Assembly: GCA_958407465.1 (NCBI GenBank)
Contig: CATYIV010000026.1
Coordinates: forward strand, 1 to 29,922
Direction: 5' to 3'
Length of the DNA: 29,922 nt
Source of the DNA: an uncultured Collinsella sp.
GTDB taxonomy: Bacteria > Actinomycetota > Coriobacteriia > Coriobacteriales > Coriobacteriaceae
Shown: piece by piece, positions 1 through 9,078 of the stretch
Layout: each line of letters starts with the position of its first letter
How positions within the stretch are numbered: the stretch's first letter is position 1
The notes under the pieces: generated by a model
Told to the model about the DNA's origin: nothing
Databases searched by the model: none
What the model saw: the letters and a program-made list of their open reading frames with translations, nothing else
Translations under genes and position numbers: made by a program

Positions 1-49
1 CGACCTTATATATTTGCCCTCCCCGGGGCTCCTCGCCAGTCCCCCTCAG

Positions 50-1414
50 CTAGTTCTTCAGCGAGTTCAGCGGCGCCGGGAAGCGTCCACCACGGTGGGC
101 AAGCACGGTGCCGGCGTTGGGGTTCACCGGCATGATGGGCGCACGGCCGAACAGGCCGCCGTACTCGACGCAGTCGCCCACGCCCTTGCCGATGGCAGGA
201 ATCACGCGGACGGCCGTGGTCTTGTTGTTGATGACGCCGATGGCCATCTCGTCGGCGATGATGCCGGCGATGGTCTCGACCGGGGTGTCACCGGGGATAG
301 CGATCATGTCCAGGCCAACGGAGCACACACAGGTCATGGCCTCGAGCTTCTCGAGCGAAAGCGCACCGGCCTCGACGGCGGCGATCATGCCGGCGTCCTC
401 GGACACGGGGATAAAGGCGCCGGAGAGACCGCCCACGCTGGAGCTGGCCATGACGCCGCCCTTCTTGACGGCATCGTTGAGCATGGCGAGCGCGCAGGTC
501 GTGCCGGGGCCACCGCAGGTGCCCACGCCGATGATCTCGAGGATACGGGCAACGGAGTCGCCGATGGCAGGCGTGGGAGCCAGTGACAGGTCGACAATGC
601 CTTTCTCGACACCCAGACGGCGGGCGGCCTCGCGGCTCATGAGCTCGCCGGCACGGGTGATCTTAAAGGCGGTCTGCTTAATCTTTTCGGCGACTTCCAT
701 CATCGAGGCGGAGTCGGGGAGCGTCTCCAAGGCAGCAGCCATAACGCCGGGGCCCGAGACACCAACGTTGATGACGGCGTCGGCCTCGCCACCGCCGTGG
801 ACGGCGCCCGCCATAAACGGGGAGTCCTCGACCATGTTGGCAAAGCAGACAAACTTGGAGGCGCCAACGGAATCCTGGTCGGCCGTGAGCTTGGCGGCAT
901 CGATGATGGTCTGGGCGGCCATGAGCACAGCGTCCATGTTGATGCCGGCGCGTAGGCTGGCGACGTTTACGCTGGAGCAGACGCGGCTCGTAGTGGCGAG
1001 CGCCTGGGGGATGGACTGGATGACGCGGCGGTCGGCGTCGCCGATGCCCTTCTGGACGAGTGCGGAGAAGCCGCCCAGGTAATCGATGCCGAGCGTCTCG
1101 GCCGCGCGGTCGAGGGCATACGCGATGGGGGTGAGGTCCTCATCCTTGCAGCACGCGGCGATCTGCGCCACCGGGGTGACGGAAACGCGCTTGTTGACGA
1201 TGGGGATACCGTACTCGCGCTCGAGGTTCTCGGCGGTCTCGACCAGATGCTCAGCCGTGTGCGTCACGTGGTCGTAGATCTTCGTGCACATGCGGTCGAG
1301 GTTCTCGTCGCCGCAACCCATGAGCGAAACACCCATGGTGATGGTCCTGATGTCGAGGTTCTGCTCCTCAACCATGCCGCGGGTTTCCGCGATTTCTGCG
1401 GGCGTGATCGCCAT
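50..1414 (-). CDS. UPF0210 / DUF711 (PFL-like) family protein
   Basis: This 454-residue protein matches the UPF0210/DUF711 family by its opening ([18 protein letters not shown]), the [13 protein letters not shown] segment, and glycine-rich stretches such as [14 protein letters not shown]. The family is cytosolic, related in fold to glycyl-radical (pyruvate formate-lyase-like) proteins, and has no firmly assigned reaction. I chose the start at 1414 because AGGAG lies seven bases upstream; the frame is open 19 codons further but without a ribosome site. The length is normal for the family. It lies 108 bp downstream of metH on the same strand and may be the last gene of the methionine operon, although a strong hairpin separates them. 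The ACT-domain partner (UPF0237) often found beside this family is not visible in the window. Confidence 0.85.
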   Translation of the reverse strand: MAITPAEIAETRGMVEEQNLDIRTITMGVSLMGCGDENLDRMCTKIYDHVTHTAEHLVETAENLEREYGIPIVNKRVSVTPVAQIAACCKDEDLTPIAYALDRAAETLGIDYLGGFSALVQKGIGDADRRVIQSIPQALATTSRVCSSVNVASLRAGINMDAVLMAAQTIIDAAKLTADQDSVGASKFVCFANMVEDSPFMAGAVHGGGEADAVINVGVSGPGVMAAALETLPDSASMMEVAEKIKQTAFKITRAGELMSREAARRLGVEKGIVDLSLAPTPAIGDSVARILEIIGVGTCGGPGTTCALAMLNDAVKKGGVMASSSVGGLSGAFIPVSEDAGMIAAVEAGALSLEKLEAMTCVCSVGLDMIAIPGDTPVETIAGIIADEMAIGVINNKTTAVRVIPAIGKGVGDCVEYGGLFGRAPIMPVNPNAGTVLAHRGGRFPAPLNSLKN

Positions 1415-1460
1415 CCTTGCGCTCCTATCTGCCAAAACGAGCATAGTCTTATCTATTCTA

Positions 1461-1498
1461 ACGTGCCGCACGTGCCAAGTGGCGCATGCGGCACGTTT
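1461..1498. repeat. GC-rich inverted repeat between metH and DUF711 gene
   Basis: ACGTGCCGCA near 1461 pairs with TGCGGCACGT near 1487, with further pairing of GTGCC to GGCGC inside. On the plus strand it is followed by TTTTGG; on the minus strand (the direction of both flanking genes) no good T tract follows. It could be a processing or attenuation stem-loop that lowers read-through from metH into the DUF711 gene. Confidence 0.5.
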
Positions 1499-1522
1499 TG
1501 GTGCTCGGTTGTTTCCGTTGTG

Positions 1523-4081
1523 TTACTGCCCAAAGACCTCTTCGGCAATACGAGCGCTTTCGGCGGCGTCCTTGGCGTAGTAGTCCGCGCCGATCTGCTT
1601 GGCGTATTCGGGGGTGAGTACGGCGCCGCCTACGATGATCTTGACGCCCGGAACCTCGGCATGGAGCAACTTGATGGTCTCTTCCATGGCGACGACCGTG
1701 GTAGTCATAAGCGCCGAGAGGCCGACGAGTTTGATATCGCGCTCCTTGACGGTCTTGAGTACCTCCTGCGGATCGACGTCGCGGCCCAGGTCAAAGACGG
1801 TATAGCCGTAGTTGTCGAGCAGCATCTTGACGATGTTCTTGCCAATGTCGTGGATGTCGCCCTTGACGGTGGCCACGCAGATCTTGCCCTTGTCGGCGAT
1901 CTCGCCGGCGGGCATCAGGCGCTTGATGGTGTCGAAGCCCACACGCGCTGCCTCGGCCGAGGCCATAAGCTGCGGCAAGAAGAACTTGCCCTGGTCAAAG
2001 AGAACGCCAACCTCGTCGAGGGCGGGGATAAAGTGATTGTTGATGAGGTCCATGGCGTCGTGGTCTGCCAGCAGACGCTCGGTCTCGGCAGCGATCTCGC
2101 CTTTGCGGCCCGAGACGACCATGCGACGAATCGGGTCGTCGTTGCCGTCGGTGCCGGCGGTGCCCGCGGCAGGCGCGGCATCACTCGATGCGGCCTGAGC
2201 TGCTGCCGGGTTTGCGGCGATCTTATACGGATCGGTCCAACCGGCGTAGCGCTCGATGTATCCGGTCGAGCCCTCGTCCTCAACGCTCAGGACGCGATAA
2301 CTGTAGACGGTATCCATAAAGCGCTTGGAGCCCGGGTTCATGATGGGGGCGTCCAGACCCGCGCCAAAAGCGGCAGCCAAAAAGACCGAGCCCAGCAGCG
2401 GGCGGGCAGGCAGGCCAAAGCTGATGTTCGACACGCCGAGCGCGCATTTGACGCCCAGACGCTCCTTGCACAGGGACATGGCGCGTAGGATCTGCTCGGC
2501 CTGGCGTTGATTGGTCGAGGCGGTCATGACCAGGCAGTCGATGAGGATGCGGTCCGGTCCGATGCCGTAACGGGCGGCCTCGGCCACGATGTGCTCGGCG
2601 ATGGCGAAGCGAGCCTCGGCGGAATCGGGGATGCCGCCTTCGTCGAGCGTAAGGCCGACAACGTTGGTGCCGTAGTGGGCGACCAGCGGGAAGATCTCGT
2701 CCATGATCTGCTGCTTGCCATTGACCGAGTTGATGATGGGCTTGCCGGCGTAGCGGCGCACGGCGGCCTCGACGGCTGCGGGGTCGGTGGAGTCGATCTG
2801 CAGCGGCAGCAGCGTGGACCCCTGGAGCTGTTCGGTCGCCTGTTGGATGATCTTGACCTCGTCGATCTCGGGCAGGCCCACGTTGACGTCCAGAATGTCG
2901 GCGCCCTGTTCCTGCTGGCTGATGCCCTGGCTCACAACGTAGTCCAGGTCGCCGCCGCGCAGGGCCTGCTGCAGGCGCTTTTTGCCGGTGGGGTTGATGC
3001 GCTCGCCGATGACGGCGATCTTGTGGCCGTCGCAGGGAAGGTCCACGACCGTTTGGGCGCTCGTGACCGACATACTGGGCTTGCGGTGGCGCGGGCTGGG
3101 CGTGTGGTTATCGATAAGCGTGCGCAAGGCCGCCATGTGCGCCGGCGTGGTGCCGCAGCAACCGCCCACGACGCTCACGCCGTCGGCGATCATGCCGGCG
3201 ACGGCCTCGGCGTATTCGGGGGCTTGGATATCAAAGACGGTGTTGCCGTCGTCGTCCACATGGGGGAGTCCTGCATTGGCCTGCACCATAACAGGCTTGT
3301 CGGTAACGGTGAGCATACGTGCGGCGAGTCCCCGGAGCTCGGCCGGTCCTTGGCTGCAGTTGATGCCCAAAACGTCGGCGCCGATGGCATCGAGCGTGAT
3401 GGCGGCGACCTCGGGACTCGTTCCCAGGAAGGTGCGACCGTCTTCCTCGAAGGTCATGGTGGCAAAGACGGGCAGGTCGGAGTTCTCGCGGCAGGCGAGG
3501 ACCGCCGCCTTGATCTCGGCCAGGTCGGTCATAGTCTCGATAATAAAGAGGTCCACACCCGCGGCGACGCCTGCGCGCACTTCCTCGGCAAAGAGGTCGT
3601 AGGCCTCGTCAAAGCTGAGGGTACCCAAGGGGCGAAGCAACGCGCCGATGGGGCCGATGTCACCGGCGACGTAGCGGGCGCCGGCCTCGCGGGCACAGGC
3701 GGCAGCGGCGGCAAAGACGTCTGCCACGGTGGCGGCGCCGTCGAGCTTGTGGGCGTTGGCGCCAAAGGTGTTGGCGGTGATCACGTCACAGCCAGCCTCG
3801 ACGTACTGACGCTGGATATCGGTGATGACCTGAGGCTCCTCAAAGTTGAGCAGCTCGGGCAGGGCGCCGGCCTTCATGCCGGCCGCCTGCAGCATGGTAC
3901 CCATGCCGCCGTCGAACAGCAGGTGCCCCGTGCCCTCTATGGCCGCACGCAGGCGATCGTCCTTAATGCGCAGATCGTCGATCGTGCGCGTCTTGTACGT
4001 GGCACCGTTGCGACGTGCGGCATCAACGGGTGCCGCCAGCGCGGCACCGTCCAGATCATGAGTGATAAGCGGAGTAAACAT
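1523..4081 (-). CDS. metH: B12-dependent methionine synthase, lacking the reactivation domain
   Basis: The enzyme transfers the methyl group of 5-methyltetrahydrofolate to homocysteine through cobalamin, making methionine in the cytosol. The 852 residues hold three of the four MetH modules: a homocysteine-binding domain (about 45-325) with zinc cysteines C242 (INCSQGP) and C308-C309 (GGCCGTTP); a pterin-binding domain (about 350-610, opening IGERINPTG); and a cobalamin domain (about 648-852) with the base-off motif DIHDIG at 742-747. An alanine-rich linker (about 624-645) joins the last two. E. coli MetH is about 1227 residues; the missing C-terminal S-adenosylmethionine-dependent reactivation domain is encoded by the gene immediately upstream. 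AGGAG precedes the start by six bases, and nine bases separate it from that gene's stop. Confidence 0.95.
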   Translation of the reverse strand: MFTPLITHDLDGAALAAPVDAARRNGATYKTRTIDDLRIKDDRLRAAIEGTGHLLFDGGMGTMLQAAGMKAGALPELLNFEEPQVITDIQRQYVEAGCDVITANTFGANAHKLDGAATVADVFAAAAACAREAGARYVAGDIGPIGALLRPLGTLSFDEAYDLFAEEVRAGVAAGVDLFIIETMTDLAEIKAAVLACRENSDLPVFATMTFEEDGRTFLGTSPEVAAITLDAIGADVLGINCSQGPAELRGLAARMLTVTDKPVMVQANAGLPHVDDDGNTVFDIQAPEYAEAVAGMIADGVSVVGGCCGTTPAHMAALRTLIDNHTPSPRHRKPSMSVTSAQTVVDLPCDGHKIAVIGERINPTGKKRLQQALRGGDLDYVVSQGISQQEQGADILDVNVGLPEIDEVKIIQQATEQLQGSTLLPLQIDSTDPAAVEAAVRRYAGKPIINSVNGKQQIMDEIFPLVAHYGTNVVGLTLDEGGIPDSAEARFAIAEHIVAEAARYGIGPDRILIDCLVMTASTNQRQAEQILRAMSLCKERLGVKCALGVSNISFGLPARPLLGSVFLAAAFGAGLDAPIMNPGSKRFMDTVYSYRVLSVEDEGSTGYIERYAGWTDPYKIAANPAAAQAASSDAAPAAGTAGTDGNDDPIRRMVVSGRKGEIAAETERLLADHDAMDLINNHFIPALDEVGVLFDQGKFFLPQLMASAEAARVGFDTIKRLMPAGEIADKGKICVATVKGDIHDIGKNIVKMLLDNYGYTVFDLGRDVDPQEVLKTVKERDIKLVGLSALMTTTVVAMEETIKLLHAEVPGVKIIVGGAVLTPEYAKQIGADYYAKDAAESARIAEEVFGQ

Positions 4082-4090
4082 CGAGGGCTC

Positions 4091-4879
4091 CTAATGGCTG
4101 GAATAGCAGGTGGTGTGGGCGGCGCGGAAGCGGCAGTGCTCGCGCATGCGGCAGATATTGCAGGTAGGGCGGCTCTGGGCGTCGTGGACTTCGCCTTCGA
4201 ACAGACCGATCACCGCGGTCACGCTTTTGGTGGGCATGAGCAGGCTGGTGGGCGTGACGGTAAGCCCGATGAGCCGCGTGGCGTTGAGCGCATTGACGAT
4301 CGAGCGCTGGGCCGAGAGCGGGCAGTCGCCGTAGCCGGGACTAAAGCGCCAGTTGCCGGCGAGTCCATGAACGGCGGCGTCCGTCTTGACCTGCTGGTCC
4401 ATTTGCTCAACGGCGGCTTCCACGTAAGCGGAGCACGCGGCGTCGAGCACGGCGCCCTCTAGGGGATGTTGGGCTCCCGTGGTGCGCAGGCGACGCTCGG
4501 CGTCCATGCCGAGGGTGCATGCCATGAGCGCGGCAAAGCGGGCGTCTTTGAGATGTCGATAGATATCGCGACCGCGCAGCTCAACGTTGGTGCCGACCAA
4601 GCGAATGCAAGGCTTGCCCTGCTCGTCCACGCCCGTGGCATCGATGGCAAATACGCGGCGCACGCCACGGGGCTCAATGTCCAGTTCCAGACGTTCAACG
4701 ACAAGCTCAATACGCTGCGACAGCTCGGGCTCAATCTGCTGGCCGCCGTAACCCAGATACCGCAGCATCTCGGCACGGTCGACACGGGGATGGTGCGCAG
4801 CATCGACACGGTAAAGCGCCGGCGACGCAAGGTCGGCCGGCACTTCGACAGTGGTTGTATCGATGTGCGGTTTTTCCAT
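4091..4879 (-). CDS. Stand-alone methionine synthase activation-domain protein (Met_synt_B12)
   Basis: This 262-residue protein resembles the C-terminal reactivation domain of MetH, which uses S-adenosylmethionine to re-methylate oxidised cobalamin. The diagnostic piece is SPGYGDCPL followed by a helix and SLLMPTKSVTAVIGL, matching the SAM-binding RxxPGY region and the late MP-S-V-G strand of the family. A C-terminal cysteine cluster (CNICRMREHC plus TTC near the end) is typical of split versions. The frame opens 31 codons earlier, but the start at 4879 is preferred: it overlaps the metF stop as TAATG and has GGAG upstream. The overlap implies translational coupling to metF, and metH follows after nine bases, so the two proteins should be made together and act as one methionine synthase. 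Confidence 0.88.
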   Translation of the reverse strand: MEKPHIDTTTVEVPADLASPALYRVDAAHHPRVDRAEMLRYLGYGGQQIEPELSQRIELVVERLELDIEPRGVRRVFAIDATGVDEQGKPCIRLVGTNVELRGRDIYRHLKDARFAALMACTLGMDAERRLRTTGAQHPLEGAVLDAACSAYVEAAVEQMDQQVKTDAAVHGLAGNWRFSPGYGDCPLSAQRSIVNALNATRLIGLTVTPTSLLMPTKSVTAVIGLFEGEVHDAQSRPTCNICRMREHCRFRAAHTTCYSSH

Positions 4880-5751
4880 TACCCCAGGCGCTCCATAATG
4901 GTCGCGGCGATCGCAGGACGGTTCATAGTGTACAGGTGCAGGCCGTCGGCGCCGTGCTCCTTGAGGTCGCAAAGTTGGCGGGCGGCATAATCTACACCGG
5001 CTGCCTGCAGGCTCTCGGGGTCATTCTCGTACTTGGCGAGAATCTTGATGACGGGGGAGGGCAACGACGCGCCGCACATAAAGACCATGCGGCTGATCTG
5101 TGACTTGCCCATAAACGGCATGATACCCGCGGTAATGGGCACGGTGATGCCGGCCTTGTCGGCAAGCTCGCGAAAACGGTAGAAGCACTCGTTATCAAAG
5201 AAGAGCTGCGTCACAAAGAAGCTCGCGCCGGCGTCCTGTTTTTGCTTGAGGTGTTCGACCGAGAGGTTGAGATCCTCACAGGCAATGTGGCCCTCGGGGT
5301 AGGCTGCGGCGCCCACGCAAAAGCCGGCGTCGACGAGCTCGGGGATGAGGTCGCGGGCGTAGGCGTAGTCGGAGGCGGGCTTGTCGTCCTCGGTTGCGCC
5401 GGCAGGGAGATCGCCACGCAGGGCCAGGATGTTTTCCACGCCGGCGGTGCGATACTCGTCGATCTTGGCGGCGATATCGGCATGCGAGCGGCCCACGCAG
5501 GTAAGGTGTGCCACCGAGGGCGTGTCGAATTCGCTCGAAATCATATGCGCGATGGGGGCGGTGGTGGCGCCGTTGCCCGAGCCGCCAGCCGAGCAGGTGA
5601 CCGAGACAAAGCTCGGCGAAAGCTTGCACAGATTGCCTGCCACTTCGCGAGCCGTGTCGAGGGTCAGCTCGCCCTTGGGCGGGAACATCTCAAACGAAAT
5701 GGGCGCGGTGCCCTGGGATGCCGCCTGCTTAAAAACCTCGTCGACGCGCAT
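4879..5751 (-). CDS. metF: Methylenetetrahydrofolate reductase
   Basis: MetF reduces 5,10-methylenetetrahydrofolate to 5-methyltetrahydrofolate using bound FAD, supplying the methyl donor for the MetH encoded downstream. The 290-residue protein (start MRVDEVF) shows family hallmarks: the SFEMFPPKG motif near the N-terminus with the catalytic glutamate, ALRGDLP, FFVTQLFFD and PITAGIMPF. The upstream-extended frame is rejected because AGGAG lies six bases before 5751. It is the first gene of the metF / activation domain / metH operon; its stop shares an A with the next start. I see no recognisable SAM or cobalamin riboswitch in the leader. Confidence 0.95.
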   Translation of the reverse strand: MRVDEVFKQAASQGTAPISFEMFPPKGELTLDTAREVAGNLCKLSPSFVSVTCSAGGSGNGATTAPIAHMISSEFDTPSVAHLTCVGRSHADIAAKIDEYRTAGVENILALRGDLPAGATEDDKPASDYAYARDLIPELVDAGFCVGAAAYPEGHIACEDLNLSVEHLKQKQDAGASFFVTQLFFDNECFYRFRELADKAGITVPITAGIMPFMGKSQISRMVFMCGASLPSPVIKILAKYENDPESLQAAGVDYAARQLCDLKEHGADGLHLYTMNRPAIAATIMERLG

Positions 5752-5915
5752 ATCGTGCTCCTCTAGATACGTAATAGTGTGATGTGTTGTAAGGATTCTA
5801 CAGCACCACTGTGTCACGGTGGAGTTTCACTCGTTATTCGGGGATACCAATCAAAGATGCCTTGCTATCGGCTTTCTCTATAACAGAGCGGCTAATCTAG
5901 GCACGGACTATAAAG

Positions 5916-5941
5916 ACTGGTATCTGATGCAAAATACCAGT
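5916..5941. repeat. 8-bp inverted repeat, candidate operator
   Basis: ACTGGTAT at 5916-5923 pairs with ATACCAGT at 5934-5941 across a 10-base A-rich spacer. There is no T tract, so an operator is more likely than a terminator. A further ATACCA occurs near 5845. Its regulator is unknown. Confidence 0.4.
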
Positions 5942-6016
5942 TAATAGAGCTCCATCCCAAATTGACTACCCTTAAACCATGGGGAGAGGTCTGCAATTTA
6001 TGCAGTTGATTGGCTG

Positions 6017-6046
6017 TTGAGGGTGGCAACGCCGCCTCGATAGGGT
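6017..6046 (+). promoter_or_regulatory. Candidate glnN promoter
   Basis: TTGAGG (6017-6022) is followed after 18 bases by TAGGGT (6041-6046). The match to the sigma-70 consensus is moderate, and the leader to the glnN start would be about 125 bases. Other hexamer pairs in this region fit worse. Confidence 0.3.
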
Positions 6047-6060
6047 AACCTCATTGATTG

Positions 6061-6098
6061 GTTTCGCGACAGCAACATAACGGTAATGTCGCGGAAAC
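6061..6098. promoter_or_regulatory. Inverted pair of GlnR-like boxes upstream of glnN
   Basis: GTTTC-6-GCAAC (6061-6076) and GTAAT-6-GAAAC (6083-6098) face each other; together the arms GTTTCGCGACA and TGTCGCGGAAAC form a near-perfect hairpin or dyad. Actinobacterial GlnR sites are described as GTnAC-n6-GAAAC, and the right-hand copy matches 9 of the 10 bases if the variable position is counted. Whether Coriobacteriia use a GlnR here is inference. Confidence 0.35.
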
Positions 6099-6177
6099 AC
6101 GGCGAGTCTAAGCTATGACTCGTTCGTTAGTAATCAACACCGCTTCTCACGCGGTGCCGATACGAAGGGAGTTCCGT

Positions 6178-8265
<2,088 letters not shown>

Positions 8266-8295
8266 AACGTAACTGACATATCGTCACGGTATTGA

Positions 8296-8329
8296 GCCGG
8301 GGTCCGCATCGCGCGGGCCCCGGCTTTTT
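8296..8329 (+). terminator. Intrinsic terminator of glnN
   Basis: GCCGGGGTCCGC (8296-8307) pairs with the arm ending CCCCGGC at 8324, followed by TTTTT. It lies 30 bases after the glnN stop. Confidence 0.9.
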
Positions 8330-8390
8330 GTTTGCGAAGGACGCTTTGAAGCCCGTTTTGCCGCCGATGTGCCTAGGTATAAAGGGCTAT

Positions 8391-8605
8391 GGGCAAAAAA
8401 CGTCAAATATGAGTACTGTCACAAGTCCTGTAACATTATTTATTTGCAAAATATGTAGTGTTACGCAACATATGTCCAAGTACTTAGCCGATAAACGTCT
8501 GCAATTATTCCGCCGTAGGACGCCCGACGGCTAAATCGCCTTCTGAAGGCATGAAATCGCTGTAACTAAAATGGTAACAGTACTCATATTTGCCATTTTT
8601 TGACC
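8391..8605. mobile_element. MITE-like 215-bp element with 32-bp terminal inverted repeats
   Basis: The outer ends, 8391-8422 and 8574-8605, are 32-base inverted repeats differing at only a few positions; their cores (8404-8419 and 8577-8592, CAAATATGAGTACTGT and its complement) match perfectly over 16 bp. Smaller inverted repeats nest inside: ATATGT/ACATAT, TTAGCCG (8484-8490) with CGGCTAA (8528-8534), and GCCTTC/GAAGGC near 8538. The element is much more AT-rich than its surroundings and has no credible reading frame, so any movement would need a transposase in trans. I see no clear target-site duplication. A very large structured RNA or a paired regulatory site is the alternative. Confidence 0.5.
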
Positions 8606-8620
8606 ACAGGCCTTGCGATG

Positions 8621-8660
8621 ATGCCGGGATTCGCACCCTGTCGGGTTCGAATCCCGGCAT
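8621..8660. repeat. 13-bp perfect inverted repeat containing a tRNA T-arm-like sequence
   Basis: ATGCCGGGATTCG (8621-8633) pairs perfectly with CGAATCCCGGCAT (8648-8660). The right half contains GGGTTCGAATCCC, a canonical tRNA T-arm on the plus strand, but no D-arm or anticodon arm precedes it. It looks like a tRNA-derived scar. The right half recurs at 8837-8849 within the 101-bp direct repeat. Confidence 0.55.
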
Positions 8661-8669
8661 ATCGGTAGC

Positions 8670-8700
8670 AAAAAGCCCGTCACCGCGGGGGTAACGGGCT
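8670..8700 (-). terminator. Duplicate minus-strand terminator hairpin
   Basis: AGCCCGT pairs with ACGGGCT across a GC-rich inner stem, and the minus strand continues with TTTTT. It is the copy belonging to the truncated tRNA-Glu remnant, so it now has no obvious gene to terminate. Confidence 0.6.
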
Positions 8701-8712
8701 TCTAGTTTCAAA

Positions 8713-8730
8713 TGGTGCCCCCAGCGGGAT
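8713..8730 (-). pseudogene. tRNA-Glu 3'-end remnant
   Basis: On the minus strand this reads CCCGCTGGGGGCACCA, identical to the T-stem/acceptor/CCA end of the intact tRNA-Glu at 8902-8978. The rest of the tRNA is absent and is replaced by unrelated GC-rich sequence (8731-8818), as expected for an attachment-site copy or an unequal duplication. Confidence 0.7.
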
Positions 8731-8818
8731 GTCCGCGTGCGGCTGGCGCCGCCCGCTTCCGCTGCGTCGCTCCGCTCCTTGCGTGCTGCGCTGGAAAACG
8801 CTTGCGCGTTTCCTCAGC

Positions 8819-8919
8819 TTCGCACCCTGTCGGGTTCGAATCCCGGCATATCGGTAGCAAAAAGCCCGCTACCGCGAGGGTAACGGGCTCTTCAATTCAA
8901 ATGGTGCCCCCAGCGGGAT
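8819..8919. repeat. Direct repeat, copy 2 (joined to intact tRNA-Glu)
   Basis: This is the second copy of the 101-bp repeat, 189 bases after the first. Here the tRNA 3' end continues into the complete tRNA-Glu gene, so this copy is the original arrangement. Confidence 0.8.
8859..8889 (-). terminator. Intrinsic terminator of tRNA-Glu
   Basis: On the minus strand AGCCCGTTACC pairs with GGTAGCGGGCT, followed by TTTTTGC. It starts about a dozen bases beyond the tRNA CCA end. Confidence 0.8.
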
Positions 8920-8978
8920 TCGAACCCGCGATATCCACCTTGAAAGGGTGGCGTCCTTGGCCGCTAGACGATGGGGAC
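8902..8978 (-). tRNA. tRNA-Glu (UUC)
   Basis: The minus strand folds as a full cloverleaf. The acceptor 5' strand GTCCCCA pairs with TGGGGGC, the anticodon stem is CCACC/GGTGG around the loop CTTTCAA giving anticodon TTC, and the T-arm is CGGGTTCGAATCCCG. The CCA is encoded. This decodes GAA/GAG glutamate codons. Its 3' end is duplicated at 8713-8730. Confidence 0.95.
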
Positions 8979-8988
8979 AGCGGGAAAG

Positions 8989-9017
8989 AGTATAGCAGAC
9001 TTTTTTAGCCGTTCACA
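8989..9017 (-). promoter_or_regulatory. Candidate tRNA-Glu promoter
   Basis: On the minus strand a TATACT -10 (8989-8994) lies ten bases before the mature tRNA 5' end, with TGTGAA 17 bases further upstream as a weak -35. The close spacing to the tRNA favours the -10 call. Confidence 0.45.
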
Positions 9018-9033
9018 TATCGTTGGCAAACTG

Positions 9034-9072
9034 AAAAACCACCACAAAGGTGCCTGTCCCCTTTGTGGTGGT
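9034..9072 (-). terminator. Terminator of murT-gatD with GACAGG-type loop
   Basis: ACCACCACAAAGG (9038-9050) and its complement (9060-9072) form a perfect 13-bp stem with a nine-base loop. On the minus strand it is followed by TTTTT, a few bases beyond the murT-gatD stop. The loop reads GGACAGGCA on the minus strand, a core shared with other hairpins in this window. Confidence 0.85.
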
Positions 9073-9078
9073 GAGGTG

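Larger units (their letters stand above)
5752..6177. other. Divergent intergenic region between metF and glnN
   Basis: These 426 bases hold no convincing gene. They contain an AT-rich stretch with an 8-bp inverted repeat (5916-5941), a candidate glnN promoter (6017-6046), two inverted GAAAC-type boxes (6061-6098), and a small GAGTC/GACTC inverted repeat near 6104-6121. On the metF side a TAGAAT hexamer near 5795 (minus strand) may be a -10, but no convincing -35 is found. Confidence 0.6.
8630..8730. repeat. Direct repeat, copy 1 (tRNA-Glu 3' end plus terminator)
   Basis: About 101 bases here recur at 8819-8919 with roughly eight mismatches. The repeat holds, in plus-strand order, a T-arm-like sequence, a terminator hairpin (minus direction) and the 3' end of tRNA-Glu including CCA. 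Copy 1 is the remnant; the tRNA sequence stops after the acceptor stem and a few T-stem bases. Confidence 0.8.

Noticed and set aside
2507..4462. Long plus-strand open frame of 651 codons opposite metH and the activation-domain gene
   Set aside because: It is antisense to well-identified genes, reads as low-complexity glycine/alanine/aspartate-rich sequence with no family resemblance, and arises from GC-rich codon bias.
5752..5960. Possible SAM or cobalamin riboswitch upstream of metF
   Set aside because: The minus-strand leader shows small hairpins but none of the conserved core sequences of these riboswitches.
8505..8711. 68-codon minus-strand frame across the MITE-like element
   Set aside because: It spans the inverted repeat, the T-arm scar and the duplicate terminator, so it is a chance frame.
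8391..8919. CRISPR array in the repeat-rich stretch
   Set aside because: The repeats are one inverted pair and one long direct pair, not short evenly spaced repeats with unique spacers, and no cas genes are nearby.
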